Positions 19,801-32,600 of a stretch of DNA of 64,000 bases are shown here, piece after piece (position 1 is the stretch's first letter; every line of letters starts with the position of its first letter). The translations under genes were made by a program, and so were the position numbers. Source of the DNA: Patiria pectinifera (taxonomy: Eukaryota > Echinodermata > Asteroidea > Valvatida > Asterinidae). The DNA is taken from positions 5,847,501 to 5,911,500 of the forward strand of contig CM057146.1 of the NCBI GenBank assembly GCA_029964075.1, read 5' to 3'. The notes beneath the pieces were generated by a model. It was given only the letters and a program-made list of their open reading frames with translations, was not told the DNA's origin and searched no databases.

Positions 19801-22800
19801 TCTTGATTCATGTTTTTTCAACTTTATTACCGCTTGTGTAAAATTATGATGCCATGGATATTGTTGCTCTGATTTAAGGGCCCAATACAATGTAAATCCT
19901 GTATTATTGAAAACTCAACTTACTTTTGGTAAATAACTGGCACTCTCTGCTATTTGATCCCAGTAAGCTTAAAGGGAATATACAACATTTGCAAACATCG
20001 AAAAATAAAACTACCAAGTTTTTATGAAATACCTTAATAGAATGTTGGTAAATAACAGTCTAAAGCATCCTGTAAACTTGTGGCACCTGGTGTGAAGTCA
20101 TTTTCAAGAAAATGGTATTTTTGTAAAAATTTCCAGCGGTGGTCGGCCGACCACCGTTGGGAAAACCTAACAGTCCAAATTTTGTTCGCTATTGGTTACA
20201 TGTTCATGAACGGGTGCAGGCCAGCTAGACTGGTACCCTTACCTTACAATTTTCTGGCATCTGTAAATTGATCCATTTTATATTTAGTGGAGTCAGGGAA
20301 CCAGACTACTTGAACAGTTTTGTTTTTCTTGGTTTTCCCAGCATTTTCGAACACAAAACTTCAAACATGTCAGTGTAACAATATTTGATCTATTATACTA
20401 ACCTATCAAATAGTTCATTTCTGAAAATTACAGCAAAAGCCAATGATGTATATTCCCTTTAATTTGGCAAATATTGAATAGTTGCTGAAACAAACCTTCA
20501 GTATTTAGCAGAGTGCAACTAAAAAAAATGACAGTGTTGCTGCTTGTTTTAAAATGAACCCATTTGAACTCTTAATAAAGAGAAGACCGGTATTGTTAAG
20601 TTTTTTTGTGACTTACAATTTTTGCATCACACAAATTTGTCTTCAGGCACACCCTCAAGGTGCCAGGCAAACTCAAGAAACTCCAGTCAGATATCTCCAA
20701 GCTCAGACAGAGACTGTCATCTAAGATGGCATCTGAAGAGCAATCGCTGCCTTCTCAACACTTCCGTCAGCGATTGGAATCAAAGGTTAGAATTTAAAAG
20801 GATTTTGCATTCTTTAGTAACTTCTTTTGAGTTTTCCTTCATTAACTCATTTGAGAAAATAGTAACTAAATTTGCTTCATTGTTTGTACTGTTTGATGCA
20901 TTTGAGAAAAATATGCTTGATTTTACTGTTACTTCCGCAGTGTTTTATTATTATGTTTTCTCTATTCCACCAAATTTAACAGCATCCCTAAGTTACAAGT
21001 GGCCATCTCCCTCCCACATTTTTCCCTTAAGCCCCCCCCCCTCCACACTACCACCCCACTCCACCCCTTCACCCCCACCCCAACCCCCAAGCAAAAACAT
21101 TGGTCAGTATCCCTTAAACAACAGCCCTTAATCCTTGGAGCAATTTTACCTTTTTTTAAATATTGTTTTAAAGGACTTAATCGATTAGTCCATTTACCGC
21201 CCTTACGCATCTGTTACTCCTTGTACTGCCTGAAACCACCAAAGCACTCTATGGTCTTATGGATTCTCCAGGGAATAAATACAATGTAATACAAATAAAT
21301 ACAATGTAATACAATGTAGTACATGTGCTAATGGGTTAAGATTTGTGCAGTGACAGAGTTTAAAGTTGGTTACACGTTGTTGCTTGTAGTTTCAGCAGTC
21401 GCCAACATCACTTCCCTCCAGAGATATCCAGGAGAGAATAGTGGAGCTGACGACAGAGTGCAATCACCTCATACATGTTGCTAAATCTGCCCTGAATGAC
21501 TTCCCCAAGCATGGTAACTTTGCTATTTATTGTAAATTCTTTACTTTTGTACCAAATACTGGAAAAATTAAAAAAATATTTCAATTTTCACTGACCAAAG
21601 GGCCCACAGAGATGAGACTCTGCACAAGTATTCTTTCATGGATGAAAATAAAAAACATCACCTGTGAGTGCAAATTTGTACATGTCTGGTACAAGTGGTT
21701 TTATTTGTCTTTCATTTCTTTTCTTCTTTTTCTTTCTTGTTTTGTTTTGTAGGCAAAGCATCATGGGACAGCCGATACAGGCTTCATGTCTTGACTAAAG
21801 CACTGAGGACAAAACTGGATGCACTAAAAGGAGAAGTTGAAAATGTTGCTGAAGGTGTGCAAATTGGATTAGTTATTTTATTTTTATGTGCCCCATTCAA
21901 TTTCCTCTTTAAACGGCTCTTCATTGATGAGCAAATTTGTGAAATACAGCACTATGGAAAGTGTGGCCCACATTTATCTCTGAAGTATCTTAATTGATTT
22001 TTTTTAATATTGGGAATTGTTGGATTTCGGTATTTTTCTACAATGTAGGAATTTTTGGATCTTTGTATTTGTATTATTAAGTATTTTATTTACCTTGTTT
22101 GTTTTTTTCCGTACCTTTTTTTTGGCCTTGGTTGTTTTTTTAGTATCTTGGGAATTTTTTTGATCTGAGGATTTTTTATGTTTTTATTTTTTTTGATCTT
22201 GGAACCTGAGATTGGGTTAGATCTTAAAATAATTTTGGAACTTGACAGTTTTCGATTTGGGATATTTTTGGGACCTTATTTTTTTTTAATCTTGAGATTG
22301 TTCTTTTTGTGAAGTTGGGATTTATTTTTTGACATGGGGATTTTTTTTGACTTGGGGATTTGTTTTTTTTTTTACTTTTGCATTATTTTTGGGGGGCTAG
22401 GAGAAATTGTCAGTGAGTGATAAAGAGTTGGATAAGAGGTTTGATTTCATTTTCTGAAGCAAAGATGTTGAAATTGGGGAGAAAGACAATTCAATTCTTG
22501 TATTAGCTTTCATATCTCTGGGATTTTTTAAAGTGTTGTTTTAATTTTTTTAAACCAATTTCAGCTGAAGCTGAGGAACTTTCTTTCGGTAACGAGAACC
22601 GAGGATTGCCTCATGTGAGTCAGCCCTATTCATCTGATTGCTGTACGCAGGAAAATGTTTCCTATCAGCCGTCCACCACGTTCTTTCTCCCTGCTCAACA
22701 TAGAGATTTACAAGGTATGTTTCGCCATTCGTGTGATAGTTTACTTTCTTTGACTAGATAGGTTTCAAATTTATAAGTTTGAAGAAAGCTTTTGAAAGTC

Positions 22801-24129
22801 ATTGAAAATTATCAAGCAAACCAAGTAAAGGAAGACCCTGACAAATCGGGAGACCGCCAACGCAGCTTGATAGCTCAGTTGGTAGATCAAGAAAGTCCTA
22901 CTATACCAATTTCACCGCGCGTAACCCTCCTATGCAAACACATATTCTGTGCCAAGTTGTCATATCAGTCAAAATCAATCAAGTGACTGTTTTCAACAGT
23001 TAAGAGCTCCCAGCCTACATAAAGCAGGATTGCAGGATTGACTGGCCGTGACTGTATATGTAACTTGATACAGCTATTCTTTGACTGTAGGTGATTGATA
23101 AGCCAGCTGTGCCTACCACTTGCCTGTTTTTGTCTGTTGACTGAATTTGCCTAGTTGCAGTGCTTGCTTGAAATATGGTCTGACTGTTGGTGACTAGCCT
23201 GTGTAAAAGGCATTGCAAGGGAATAGGATTGATTTTTTGACTGTCTGTGACTGTTCAGATAACCAGAGGGTTAATTAATGCATTTATATGTCATTGTTGC
23301 ACTCATGTTGGTAGGTTGCATGGAGTATCTGGACCCTACAGGCCAACATGGCCCTAGGAACTATGAGTACAGTCATCTCAGGGAACTGCAAAGGCTAGCT
23401 ACACTACAACACGATGTGCAGAGGTTAAGTCTGCAAATCCAGGTCGAAAAGGTATAGATTTCTTCACCATTTATAAAATAGGTTGCAGAATGTTCTACAC
23501 CATCCTGTAGGCAAATTTGAATGCCTTCTCCTTTTAAATTCTACTTGTTTTTTTATTTTTCAGTTTCTTATTTTTAAATTTATGTTGGTTTTTGTAACTT
23601 ACTCTTTTCAAATGTATTTTTGGAAAGAATGTTGCATCCCCATATCATTGTCATCATATATTATCTCAATGAAGGTCAGTCACTGCAAAAATGTTGAAAA
23701 GACATGAATTTTGGACTGAGAAACATTTCCAATTTGTTAGAAAACACTTTGAAAATATTCTTGACTTTCCATAGACTTTGTACACAACCACTGAAGTGGC
23801 GTCTGGATACTACATTCTTTCTGTATTTTTTTTTTAGCTCATGTCAATTGTATGTGGAATCCAATCTAATAGTTGCTACTAAATTTAAACCTACCTACCT
23901 ACCAACTAAAACAGATGTCAGACCTTTTGTCAACAAACGACCTTTTTTTGTGTTTATACAGCTGATCGGACAGGAGATATTACCAATGATGGAGAATCTA
24001 GATCCGTCAGACAGCGGCTGCACTTCCCTGTACAGATCTCTGTACGGTCTGCTGTGTCACGGCGGACAACTCTTCCCAGCAGTGGTCACAGACAATGTCG
24101 GCAATGCCAGCGTGATGGAGACAACTTGA
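16829..24129 (+). CDS. TEDC2: Tubulin epsilon and delta complex protein 2, nine exons
   Basis: In vertebrates TEDC2 acts with TEDC1, delta-tubulin and epsilon-tubulin at centrioles to stabilise triplet microtubules. Exons: 16829-16848 (proposed), 17819-18080, 18272-19101, 20647-20785, 21396-21513, 21753-21854, 22565-22714, 23315-23451, 23962-24129; 641 residues in all (human about 433). Phases agree across every junction. Family landmarks: an N-terminal helix CVETSRDLCERICQDF; a second helix ending VERALVKAQRARERQ; LKRDGHTLKVPGKLKKLQSD across exons 3-4; WDSRYRLHVLTKALRTKLDAL in exon 6 (21 residues, trimmed here to its core WDSRY...KLDAL); and a C-terminal coiled coil plus SLYGLLCHGGQLFPAV. 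Most of the extra length is a low-complexity, Lys/Ser/Asn-rich exon 3 of about 277 residues. The first exon (MDHHFD) is chosen because its phase and GT donor fit; the rest is firm. Exon 5 has a CAGCAG acceptor, so one residue may vary. Confidence 0.85.
17239..17483 (+). mobile_element. tRNA-derived SINE, family C, copy 1 (TEDC2 intron 1)
   Basis: The head AGTGTGACAG pairs with CTGTCACGCT like an acceptor stem, and box B is GGTTCGAAACCCC. The tail, with GGCTTTGGAGGATTTTTTT and AAATAAAGTCCGAA, is shared with the copy at 42040-42200. It is too degenerate to be a tRNA gene. Confidence 0.65.
19139..19625. mobile_element. TATACAA-ended fold-back element, copy 1 (TEDC2 intron 3)
   Basis: It starts TATACAACACCTGAATAAATC and ends TTGTATA. 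An inner inverted copy of the start (GGATTTATTCAGGTGTTAT) is at 19433-19452. A hairpin with perfect 36-bp arms lies at 19500-19535 and 19549-19584. Relatives are at 49437-49762 and 51121-51624. No ORF belongs to it. Confidence 0.8.
19969..20462 (+). mobile_element. TTAA-flanked MITE-like element, copy 1 (TEDC2 intron 3)
   Basis: 494 bp bounded by TTAA-AGGGAATATACA and TATATTCCC-TTTAA. The second copy at 29015-29538 is in the opposite orientation. TTAA targets suggest a piggyBac-like mobiliser, but the ends do not start with the usual CCC. An inner palindrome at 20133-20160 is perfect except for one position. Confidence 0.7.
22918..23272 (+). repeat. AACCCTCC-ended repeat, full copy (TEDC2 intron 7)
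   Basis: Starts TAACCCTCCTATGCAAACAC and ends near CAGAGGGTTAATT, with TTTGACTGTAGGTGATTGA and ACTAGCCTGTGTAAAAGGCA inside. It is nearly the same as 40728-41083. Short AACCCTC inverted ends suggest a MITE. Confidence 0.75.
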
Positions 24130-26654
24130 CCGAGCCAGAACTCTAGAGGGCTTTGTAGCTTACTCGTAGGGCGGCCATGTTGTGACCGCGCAAAATTTAT
24201 ATCATAATTTCCGCGCGACTTTTTTATTCAATCGAGAGTACAGAAATATTTTGTATTCAACTTTATAAATAATATTTAACAATTTCAGACTAGCATTCCA
24301 CTGTCATGCTAAACAAAATTTATCTGAAGACGTGAATTAACTACACCGAAAGCGCGACGTTTGAAACAGTAAGGAGAGATTACATTGAACAAATTACTTC
24401 CATTCATTTGGAATGACTTTGTAAGCTAGTCAACGGAACATTTTTAGTACAAGGGTTCACCTGTTTTTAAACCAACATTTGTGAGGGTCGACTTGAGTTG
24501 CTCCTAATACTATTTGGTTTGGCTTGTCATTGGAATGATATATTAAACCTGGTTTAAAACGGTGCCTCCAAAAAACTTCATGTTTGTAGTCAACTGTGTA
24601 ACTGTGTTACTAACTTAAGATCATTTTGGACAACAATTCGAAAGTCGTTTTGAAGGAACAGCTTTCTGAGGAATTAGTGTTGAATCTACGCCAGGTTTTT
24701 GTCAATGAAGTGTTTCTCAGACTTATGTATAATTTGTGCATAACATGCACAATGAGATTTTAAATGACGTTGTATTTTTTTATTAAGCAGTGCCTTATTA
24801 ATTAACCAGTGTCTTTCAGCAAGTTTTCCACATAAGTTTTCAAAATAGTACTTTGTACCTCTTTTGAGAGAAAGAGAAAACAAGATGAAAATATAATTTT
24901 CAAAATTGGTGGTATGAGCTCCGTGCGCTAAATAAAGAGGGCGCCCTTTTACCTAGCAACGACGTCCCATGGGCGGGACATTTCGCTGGTTGACGCGCAC
25001 CGTTCCTTGTGTGTGACGCGCGTACACCAGGGGATTTGTTCTATGTACACGCAGTGGCCACGCTTCGCAGCAAATGAATTGCAGTCAGGCAAGATGGCAT
25101 CGGTCGGTCACCCCCAACCGTACTTCCTTTGCCTGTGGGGGGTGCTTGTGAACGGAGCGGATAAGGCAGAAATCTTGATGATATGAACTTTCATAATTTA
25201 ATCTTAAATGACGATTTGCTAGACAACTTTTTAAATTCTTCAAAATCCATAAATGTGTAGGAATCCCATGGCACATTCTTTATATTTAAACTTTAGAAGA
25301 TCATCAAGCCACACGTTATGTAATAGTTGCTGGCTGTTAAACCTTTCAAAAGTATTTTTTTTGAAATTCCCCAAAACTCCATGGTGGACTTTGAATGATT
25401 TAGAAGGGTCAGGTACCATTGTATCATGTCAATGACACGTCAACCACAAGTCAGGTCATGAGTTACAAAAGATAAGCAATAACAAAGGAATGTCTTCATA
25501 AATATAAACTACTTTTATATTGATTGATTCTTAATTCCACAAATAAAAGGAACAACATTGCAATAAAGTACTGTGATAAATTTGACATATTTGCTCTCGG
25601 TATTTTGTGTAATGATTTGTTATCAAGTTTCACCTCGAAAAATACCTTTTTTTTCAATTGCTATTTTCCTAGCAATATAAATGTTATTCACTTTTAAATT
25701 ATATGAAAATGTTAATTAGTTATTGAATTATTTCTTTACAAAATAATTCAGATTATTGGCCGACAATGATCCGGCTCTTGTGGGGCAGGTTCATTTGTGC
25801 ACAAAATGAATGCCCCTTTATTAAAAAAATTGGGAAAAGTGGGTTTGTTTTTTTATTAAAAAAAAACCCACAAATTGAAAGTTGGCTAGGAGATTTTTTT
25901 TTCTTTGAAGAGCACCTCTTTAACTTGTAGTGTGCTTTTACACATCATAACAATATTGGACAGCCTACTCTGTCTTCAATATTTCAGAACAAGCAATCCT
26001 TCCAACAAATATTTACCAATATTTCTAGGTTCATGGGCCTAATTTTTTGACCCATTTTTTTCAAAGGTTATTCTTATTTGTCTGTTTTGGCAAATGGCAG
26101 GCTAAAAAAAAAAAATTGGACTTTGCTCGCCTTGCATATCAGTTCCAACATCCAGCTGATATTAAAGTGACACAATGCCCTCGAAACTAGGTAGTTTTTG
26201 TCAGTTCTTTTTGGTCTTTTTTTTTTTTTTTGCTTATTTTTCTACTTTTGTGTAGTTTTTTGTGCAATTAAAATATTTTTTAAAGCTAAATTCTATGTTA
26301 TATTTTTGTTTACCAATAGCTAATCGCAAGGCAAATTCCGGGTGTGCTACGTTTAGTTGAACTCTCTTTAATTTGTCCAAAATAATTATGGTGCTGTTCT
26401 GATGTTATCGATAGCGAGTGCCTCCTAATTTGTAAACAATCTTTCACGAGTTTCTTTGTCAAAACTTTTTGACCTCTCAGTAAAATCGGTCATGTGTGCA
26501 TTTCCGTCGTAGGGGCCGGGGCAGGTCAAATGTACATATGTGTACGGATACCAGGTAAACATCGCTATTCCAATGTGTACTCAACGATTGGCTCTCCATT
26601 ACAATTGATGGGGAAATATCGACGCACGTAAACCAGCGAAAAGGGGGAGGCAAC
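24130..26654. other. Intergenic DNA between TEDC2 and SNX8
   Basis: AT-rich with no convincing gene. An AATAAA at 24931-24936 could end the TEDC2 transcript. A GC-rich patch at 24940-25180 holds an X-box-like sequence at 24947-24960 (minus strand GTTGCTAGGTAAAA) and a short AAGATGGCA context at 25091. The last 130 bases before 26655 are SNX8 promoter-like. Confidence 0.4.
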
Positions 26655-26663
26655 ATGGCGGAC
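26648..26663 (+). promoter_or_regulatory. SNX8: YY1-type initiator element over the SNX8 start codon
   Basis: GGCAACATGGCGGACG overlaps the ATG at 26655. CAANATGGCGGC-type sites at the start codon are YY1 elements in many TATA-less animal housekeeping promoters. Role inferred from sequence only. Confidence 0.4.
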
Positions 26664-29600
26664 GATTTAGCTTACGGTGAGTCGAAACGCAGGCGTTAAT
26701 TTGATCCTTCAGTTTTCCACATTTACGTGACCTATTCAGAACAATTATGTGTGCATTTGGTAAGGTTCGGGAAAGTTGTGTTTATTGAGGTGTTTGGTTT
26801 TTGTGGTGTAGGTACGGTGCCGGCGTTTTACCGTGAGGTTTACGACATCGTCTGCCCGAATCCGTCGGACGGGAAAGTTGATCAAGATGTTTTCGTCAAG
26901 ATACTCGTGAAGTCCAGTCTGCCGAAACAGACGTTGAGCACGGTAAGTTGAGATTCCTGGTAATTTTAGGATACGATGTTTGGGAGTTATGCTGACTCTA
27001 AGCTAAGGTGTCATGTAGCTAGGTGCAATTGATGCCAACAGGTTTTGAAGATTAAATTAAAAAGAATTAGGCCTAAAATGTCTTTGTAAAGGAGCCATTT
27101 TTAGGGCACACAATCAATGATTGGGGGTGGGATGGGGGGAAAATTCTGCCAACCGGACACCACTTACCTGCCGCCAAACATCCAAATTTTCACCTCACCT
27201 TGTGATTTCAACCAAGAGGAATCCAGGAAAGAGTGGACATGCGAAAAAAAATTGGTAAAAATGTGTTTTTGGAGCACATTTTGCATGCACATGTAGTGCA
27301 GATCTGAGTTGAAGCAGCCGGTCAAAACTGATTGAAGTGTCTGGAACAGTGGTACGTTATACGCATGACATCGATAACCATGACGTCGCATGAGACATCG
27401 CATGAGCCGGCCAATGATAGTGCAATACGTCATTATGAATATTTATTTTCTCATGAATATTTAGTTTATTTCAATGGACACTTCAAATACGTCCAAAGAT
27501 TGATCATTGCAACAGCGATCGTGCGCGGCCTAGCGGTTAAGAGACTCGTGTATCAAGCAAGCGTCCGAGGTTCGAATCTCGAGGAAGTGAGCGACTGATT
27601 GATAAATAGAAATTAAGGAAAGGACGGGGTGAGAGTAGAGGAGGGAAAGTGGAGGGAATAACCATAAAAGAGCTAACTTTTGGCGCTAGAAAATTAATTG
27701 AAAAAAGTGGTGTCCGGTTAGCAGAATTTTTCCGAAGGAATTTTAAAGGGAAAGTCTGAAAACCATTCGGTTGACAACTGACGCATGGGGGCAATGTTCA
27801 ACTTCTTTAAAACTAGCACCAGCATTATTACTAGGCCTAATAACTTCCTTTGGCTTTGCCAAAACAGAATGGCAAAATAATTTAAAAATAATTTAGGCCC
27901 CCCCTACATAGCCCTATTGATGTCTGCATTCTTGCCATTGCATTGGCTGTTCGATAGACATTATCAGTCACATTAATGTGGCAAACTTGGACTAATTTTG
28001 AAGATTATATATTTGAAACGATCCACAACATCCAACATTAAATAAGGGGGGTTTCAGCAATAAAAAAAAGAAAAGTAAACACGCTCTGCTAAAAACCAAA
28101 ATGCACAAGATTTGTTGCAATTGGATCAAACCACTGATATACACTACCCCTTTACACATTTAGGCCACGCCCACAAAATGGACGGAAATTAATAGGTGTG
28201 GGAATGCTAGAAAGTTTTATCTCATGTCTAAGCCTATGAATAGTTTGTTGTGGTACCCGCTGCTACAATATACATCAGATTTGAACCAGCTAACCGATCC
28301 CCCAAGCTTGGTCGAGTGGAACATCTGCACTAGAAAGCAGGAGGTTGTGGATTTGAGTCCCACCCGAGTGATTTTTCTAACTTTCACTTGGGAGGTAAAA
28401 CAAACAAGTATACAGTGTTTATACGTTGGTGAAGGGCAAAACCTACTATTGATGTCTAAGTTTACTTCAAAGCATGGAAAAAGAAGGAAAATGTATGATA
28501 CAATTCTTCTGAGTTTTTATTCCTTGCACCCCCTTTTTTCAAATCAAGCTCCGCCCCCAAATCAGCAAGATTCAAGGTGGGTCCATCAGCTCCATCTCTT
28601 AAATGATTCTTAGCCCATTTCGGCTCTGAATGCCACATTTCGTGCTTTTATCATGATTTTGGCACAATTTTGGGCAAAAATAATGGGCCTAAGCAGCTCC
28701 ACTATTACCCAGGATATATGAAACATATATAAAATATAATCTTTAAATCATTCTTAAGAAACTTTATCCGACTTTGTTTTCATTCTTAAGTAGCTTTTAA
28801 GGTATAAGGGGGTCAATCTCAACAATTTAATCCAAAAGTGCGACATGTTAATGAAACTCGAAAAATGTGACTTTGGACCTGGGTCCCCTGACCCACATCC
28901 GACCGAGAGCAACTTCAGAATGGCCATTCCAGCACTACCTCTGTGGCTGACAATGGCGTGGTTCTATCAAAGCTTTTGTGTTCAAAATTAAACACCGCCT
29001 AGCTCCCGGACTTATTAAAGGGAATATTCATCATTTGCTTTTGCTGTAATTTTCAGAAATGGATGGAATTGGGGGGTTGGAAATATATAGCAAATATAGT
29101 TACACTGACTTTTTTGAGGTTTTGGGTTCGAAAATACTATAAAAACCAAGAAAAACAATCATTTTCCTGTAGTCTGGTTCCCTGACTCCATATAAGAAGA
29201 AACAGAGCAGTTTACATACATTGGGAAATTGTAAGGTCAGGGAACCAGTCTAGCTGACTTGTACCCGTTCATAGGTGTGTAATCGATTGCAAACAAGTAC
29301 GATGGTCAATTGGGGCTAGTATTTGAAAAAAAGCCAGTTTTTTTCCAACGCTGGTCGGCCGACCAGCGTTGGAAATTGATACAAAAATACCACTTTTCTT
29401 GAAAATGACAGTATACCAGGTGCCATGATTTTACAGGATGCTTTACACTGTCATTCACTAACAGTCCAGCAAGGTATTTTAAAAAAAATAAGGTTGGTTT
29501 AATTTTTGATGTTTGCAAATGTTGTATTTTCCCTTTAAGCAAACAGGCCATTTGTGTTGACTGCCATCATTGACGCAATTTTACACTCTGGCTTAGTAGC

Positions 29601-32600
29601 TTTTATTTTAGCAAAGGGGGCTGGGCAGCTTTTTAATTTTTATTTTTTTTACGGCTGAAACTCCCCTTATTTAATTTTGGATGTTGTGGGTTATTTTATT
29701 TTTAAATTCACATAATCTTCACAATAAGTCAAATTTTGCCACAGTATTGGGACTGATCATTAACAGTACACATTCCCCTGCTTGTCGGTTGTATTCAGAT
29801 ATGGGAAGCAGCAGACAGCAAGCAAGGGTATTTAACACGGAGCGGTTTGTACAAAGCCCTGGCTCTTGTAGCTCTGGCACAGCAAGGCAAGCCAGTCAGC
29901 GAGAAAATACTGGAGAACTATGGCAAGGAGGGTAAGTAGTACTCACTTCTACATGTTTAAAAACTAACTGTCAAAATACTTTTTAAAGTCATTTTTGTTT
30001 TCCATTTCTACATGGAGATAGTAGGTAACACTCTCTCTCATCCTTGTTACGCAAACCTAACACTGGAGTCTGCAGTGTTTTAAACCCTCCTATTGTTTGA
30101 TCAGTCACAGACAGTCAAAAGTTTCTTCCACTTCCCCTGTCATGCATTTGTATGCAGGCTAATAAAAAAAAAAGCCAGTGAGATCCATTCGTGTAAACAC
30201 TGTGACTAGTCCAATTCCATCAACAGACAAAAGAGGCATATCAATCACCTCCAGTCAAATCATGGGTGTATCGAATTAACAAGGGAATTCTTAAATGTAA
30301 GAACAGTCACTTGATTGATTTTGACGCTGTAATTTTGACTGCTGAGTTTGCCAGCCAGAGGGGGAGGTTTTTTAATTAGATTTACCGTCCTACTACTAGA
30401 ACTGTTACAAACCGTCAAAAATCTATCCACTTCCTCTCTCACAGCTTTTGTTCAGGCTGGTCACCAACTGCCAGAACCCCCATGGATTAAACCACATAAC
30501 TATGGTAGATAGGGTGACCTTGAATACTGCTACAACTTGTGTAGCAGCCATATCTTAGAGGGCAAGCCTTTGGTTTGCTGAGATATGCATGAGTGAACCC
30601 TGTGTGCATTCATTGTTACTGAACTACATCCATCATTGACAGGCACTCACCAGCGCTGACCCTCCACATCTATCAATGTCAGTCAAGGCATGGTACCCTC
30701 AGTTAACAAAACTACCACAGCCTGTCAATTGTACCAATATGAGCCCAATTTACAGAACTGTTAAAATCTGTCACCTGACAGATTTTGATGGATAGGGTAT
30801 CTCTCTATATTGTCACTGAGAACGGTAGGGCTTAACTTGTATAAAGCTCAGTAATGTCTACAAAAGTATGGAGAATATGACAATGGTGTACTGCACAGCG
30901 TTTGCATATTGTCAGGGGTAAATAGATATACACTATACATAAACGTAAATTCTCTAAAACGTGATGTTCCTGAAGCAATTGACTCTAGAGTACCGCAAGT
31001 AAGAGACCTAAACTCTCTAAAAGCTGGAGGCATGTATCTAAAATTTCAAAACTCCTAAAAGTAAAATTTGAATTTCTGCACTGCCTACATATGGAAATAG
31101 AATGATACTTTCCCTCCCCCCATCAGAGCTACCCAAACCTCACCTGGGCGACCTGGGCGATCTGAGGACCCTGAGTGCCCAGGTGCGCCGGGAGAAGAAC
31201 CCCAACGTCCTGAGCTACACCTACAAGGACCTGGTGGCCCTGGACTCCATCACCATTGACCTGGTGCCGGAGAAGAAAGGCTTGTTGCTTAAACACGTCG
31301 AGTATGAAATCAAAAGTGAGGTAAGCCTAGTCACCAATTTCCTGATAAAGACCCCTCATCAGTTACCACCGCCTTAAACATTCACCAGAAAGTTTTGGCA
31401 TGTTTGGTGGATATTGTAGGATTGAGGAAAATCCGCTTTGTGGGCAGACTGGCTCTCCGAAACCAGAAAAAAGCAGTGACTAAAAAAACCCTTTAGTCAA
31501 CAATATGAATCACATCTTGAGGTAAAATTTGCAGCACTTTAAAAGTCACTGGGAAGTTTTGGCATGTTTGGTGGATATTGTAGGATTGAGGAAAACAGAG
31601 TCTGACCAATTGATTTTGGAGGATGCATATTGTGTCAAGGTCGTAGGCTGTACCCTGCATTGTTTATGTAAAACCATGCATAATTGAGGCCCACGTTATA
31701 TAGGATTGCTACCATCCGCACTGCTTCTCGATATGGAACTGCCACAACGTATTGACTGATTGTTGAAGGATTTTGAAGGATTGAGGCCGTGGTCACCCCT
31801 CCACTGAACAAATTCAAGAAATAACCCACGATTTTGGAGGATTGGGGCACAATCCAACTTTAAAATGGTGATAATTTGATGATTTGGAAGGATTGAAGAT
31901 GACTCCTAGCCAAAAGGACCTAGGTCAGTGTTAAGTTAGGGTACAGGACTTGTAAGGATTCAGGAAGTTTCTAACAAAAATGCTTGGGGATTTATGGTTT
32001 GCTCATTTTTACACACAATTCCTTTTCCTGGGACTGCAAAGCTTTTCCGTTTTTTTTTGTTGAAAATATTTTGCTTCTAGGTGTATAATATATACATTTT
32101 TGTGGTTCTTTGCAGTGTTTCAAGTCTGCAGTGATGCGACGGTACAGCGACTTTGACTCCTTGTACGATATGCTCATATCCCGCTACCCCTACAGAATGG
32201 TGCCTAGACTACCCCCCAAGAAAATGATCGGAGGTAATGTCATTTGCCATTAAAAATGAATTGACATGTTTAAGCTTATTCAAAACATACCAACAGTCAT
32301 GCAGGCTTGCGCAGCTTTTTTGTTTGGTATCACACAATTCTCAATTTGCTTTTGCTGTAGAAATACAAATCTCACCATATTTCAAAGTATTCCATATCAC
32401 AAGTCTTCACTTTTAACTGTTTTAAGAATTTGTGATTTTATGCATTTATTTAATAGTTTTTATATATATTATGAACTTATTAGATAAAACATGATAAATA
32501 ATCCTAAATGTCTTAAACCAAATCCAAAACCAACTTTTGCTGCATTGTAGGTGGATTTGGGAATGCATAATCTGGTAAAATTTGTTCAGTCCAAATTTTG

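Noticed and set aside
20622-21131. 169-codon plus ORF with a Pro/Ser-rich end
   Set aside because: It is in another frame from TEDC2 exon 4, which explains the first 140 bases; the rest is intronic CCCCAC-rich DNA.
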